A stretch of DNA of 64,000 nucleotides from positions 682,001 through 746,000 of the forward strand of contig JAALGY010000021.1 of NCBI GenBank assembly GCA_032358165.1. The letters are read 5' to 3'. Positions 63,023 to 64,000 of this stretch are shown here, in pieces; position 1 is the first letter of the stretch; each line of letters starts with the position of its first letter. Under the pieces are notes generated by a model. That model was not told the DNA's origin, did not search any database, and saw only the letters and a list, made by a program, of their open reading frames with translations. A program made the translations under genes and the position numbers. Source of the DNA: Diplosphaera chodatii (taxonomy: Eukaryota > Chlorophyta > Trebouxiophyceae > Prasiolales > Stichococcaceae).

Positions 63023-64000
63023 ATGCACAGCCAGCAGCAGCAGCAGCGGGAACACGAGTCGTCTCTGGATAAATACGTGAGGCTCGACCAGCAGCGCAAT
63101 GATGAGGCCGGCATTCAGGACCACGAGGTGAGCACAGGATTAGTGCTGCCGCCGCGGTGTGCACACACCCGAGTCTGGTACAGTTAACCCCGATGGCATG
63201 CACCTGGCGCAGATACGCATCACCGGGCCAGGCAAGACTCGCAACTACATTGCATATGCGACAGGCCTGCTGACGGTATGCTGCTCTCCTTGTCGCCCCT
63301 GCCGGCATGCTGATTGGTTGCAAAGTGCACGTCCATCTTTCTCGACGCAAAGAGCCGCCACACAACAACCTCGAACCAATGTTCCGTGCAGCAAAAGGGA
63401 TGCACATCTGTGGAGTTGAAAGCCATGGGCCAGGCCATCAACAAAACTGTAACCATAGGTGAGGAGCATGAAGTATGTATAAGTAAGTAGCGCCTGTCAC
63501 TTGTATAGGCTGAGAAGCACAGGTTCAGCTGCTTTCGAGCATGTCGATAGGCACCGCTGATGACGGGTGTTGACGCTGCTTCGTCAGACTCGTTTGTTGC
63601 GCTTGCTCTGCAGCCGAGATCATCAAGCGGCGCATCCTGGGGCTCCACCAAAACAATCAGATCACATCGATTGCCATCCAGGACACTTGGGAGCCTATCG
63701 AGGTCATCGTGTGCATGGCACTGCCCGCAGCTTCGCATTCTGCGTCCTGGTCGGCCATCAAACATTCAGAATACAGTGTCCGAGGCGCTGACTCCTTGAT
63801 GGGAGCCATTGCAGGAGGGTCTTGACACCATCAGCGTGACGCGTCATGTTTCAGTCATCAGCATCACATTATCCACAGTGCCACTGGACCGCAGCAGCCC
63901 TGGCTACCAGCCCCCGCTGCCAGCTGAGATGGTGAAGACGCACCTGTCACCCGCACCGCACATTGGCCCTGTGACTGGCGAAGGGTGCGCCGTCGCTTTG
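63023..64000 (+). CDS. Alba-domain nucleic-acid-binding protein (3' end outside window)
   Basis: Eukaryotic Alba proteins bind RNA and sometimes DNA-RNA hybrids. Exon 1 (63023-63127) begins MHSQQQQQREHES and includes LDKYVRLDQQ. Next is about 63212-63277 (IRITGPGKTRNYIAYATGLL, the N-terminal Alba strand-helix), then about 63390-63460 (VELKAMGQAINKTVTI), about 63613-63700 (EIIKRRILGLHQNNQITSIA, with DTWEPIE) and about 63815-64000 (EGLDTISVTRHVSVISITLS, then LDRSSPGYQPPLP). This matches plant Alba-like proteins, including the conserved GxGKTRNYI and LKAMGQAI motifs. The reading frame continues beyond the right edge, where an RGG tail is usual in plants but unseen here. Confidence 0.92.

Overview
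The window looks like nuclear DNA of a green alga, most likely a trebouxiophyte-like species (inference). The protein-coding genes are split into many short exons (usually 40-300 nt) by GT-AG introns of about 100-300 nt. Donors are mostly GTG..., and acceptors are almost always TGCAG. Several predicted proteins begin with plastid or mitochondrial targeting-type leaders, and the gene set is that of a photosynthetic eukaryote: carotenoid oxygenase, plastid ABC1 kinase, plastid ferredoxin, pheophytinase-like hydrolase, 3-isopropylmalate dehydrogenase, ORC2, CCT, Alba and ESCRT-II. I see no bacterial operon, CRISPR array, prophage, insertion sequence, rRNA or convincing tRNA.

Layout from left to right. 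1-2151: no supported gene, one good TATA element. 2152-8151 (+): large low-complexity protein with a TTC3/DZIP3-like Cys/His module and PAM2-like motifs. 8647-9516 (-): ferredoxin-like protein. 9840-11300 (+): unrecognised, possibly beta-barrel, protein. 11669-13602 (-): RNPS1-like splicing protein, head-to-head with PRPF38 at 14236-16669 (+). 16905-21660 (-): plastid ABC1 kinase, head-to-head with ORC2 at 22167-24114 (+). 24467-26813 (+): alpha/beta hydrolase of the pheophytinase type. 27103-34758 (-): DEIH-box RNA helicase of the YTHDC2/NIH type. 35099-36622 (-): membrane protein. 37031-39158 (-): VPS36 with an N-terminal UBA domain. 39643-41829 (+): polytopic membrane protein. 42274-43909 (+): SARNP/Tho1-like SAP protein. 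44443-47986 (-): ADCK2-like kinase, head-to-head with a carotenoid oxygenase at 48384-51006 (+). 51466-53656 (+): 3-isopropylmalate dehydrogenase. 53948-56620 (-): EamA transporter, head-to-head with biotin-protein ligase at 57038-58915 (+). 59120-62540 (-): CCT epsilon, head-to-head with an Alba protein that starts at 63023 and runs off the right edge.

The genes do not form one pathway. Four of them (RNPS1, PRPF38, the DEIH helicase, SARNP) act in mRNA splicing, export or RNA remodelling, and at least three serve plastids (ABC1 kinase, ferredoxin-like protein, hydrolase). The most unusual items are the PAM2/zinc protein, the UBA-headed VPS36, the possible envelope beta-barrel and the two unrecognised membrane proteins on either side of VPS36. 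Exon joins were worked out by hand from reading frame and splice phase. Gene ends are mostly firm, but several starts are provisional.
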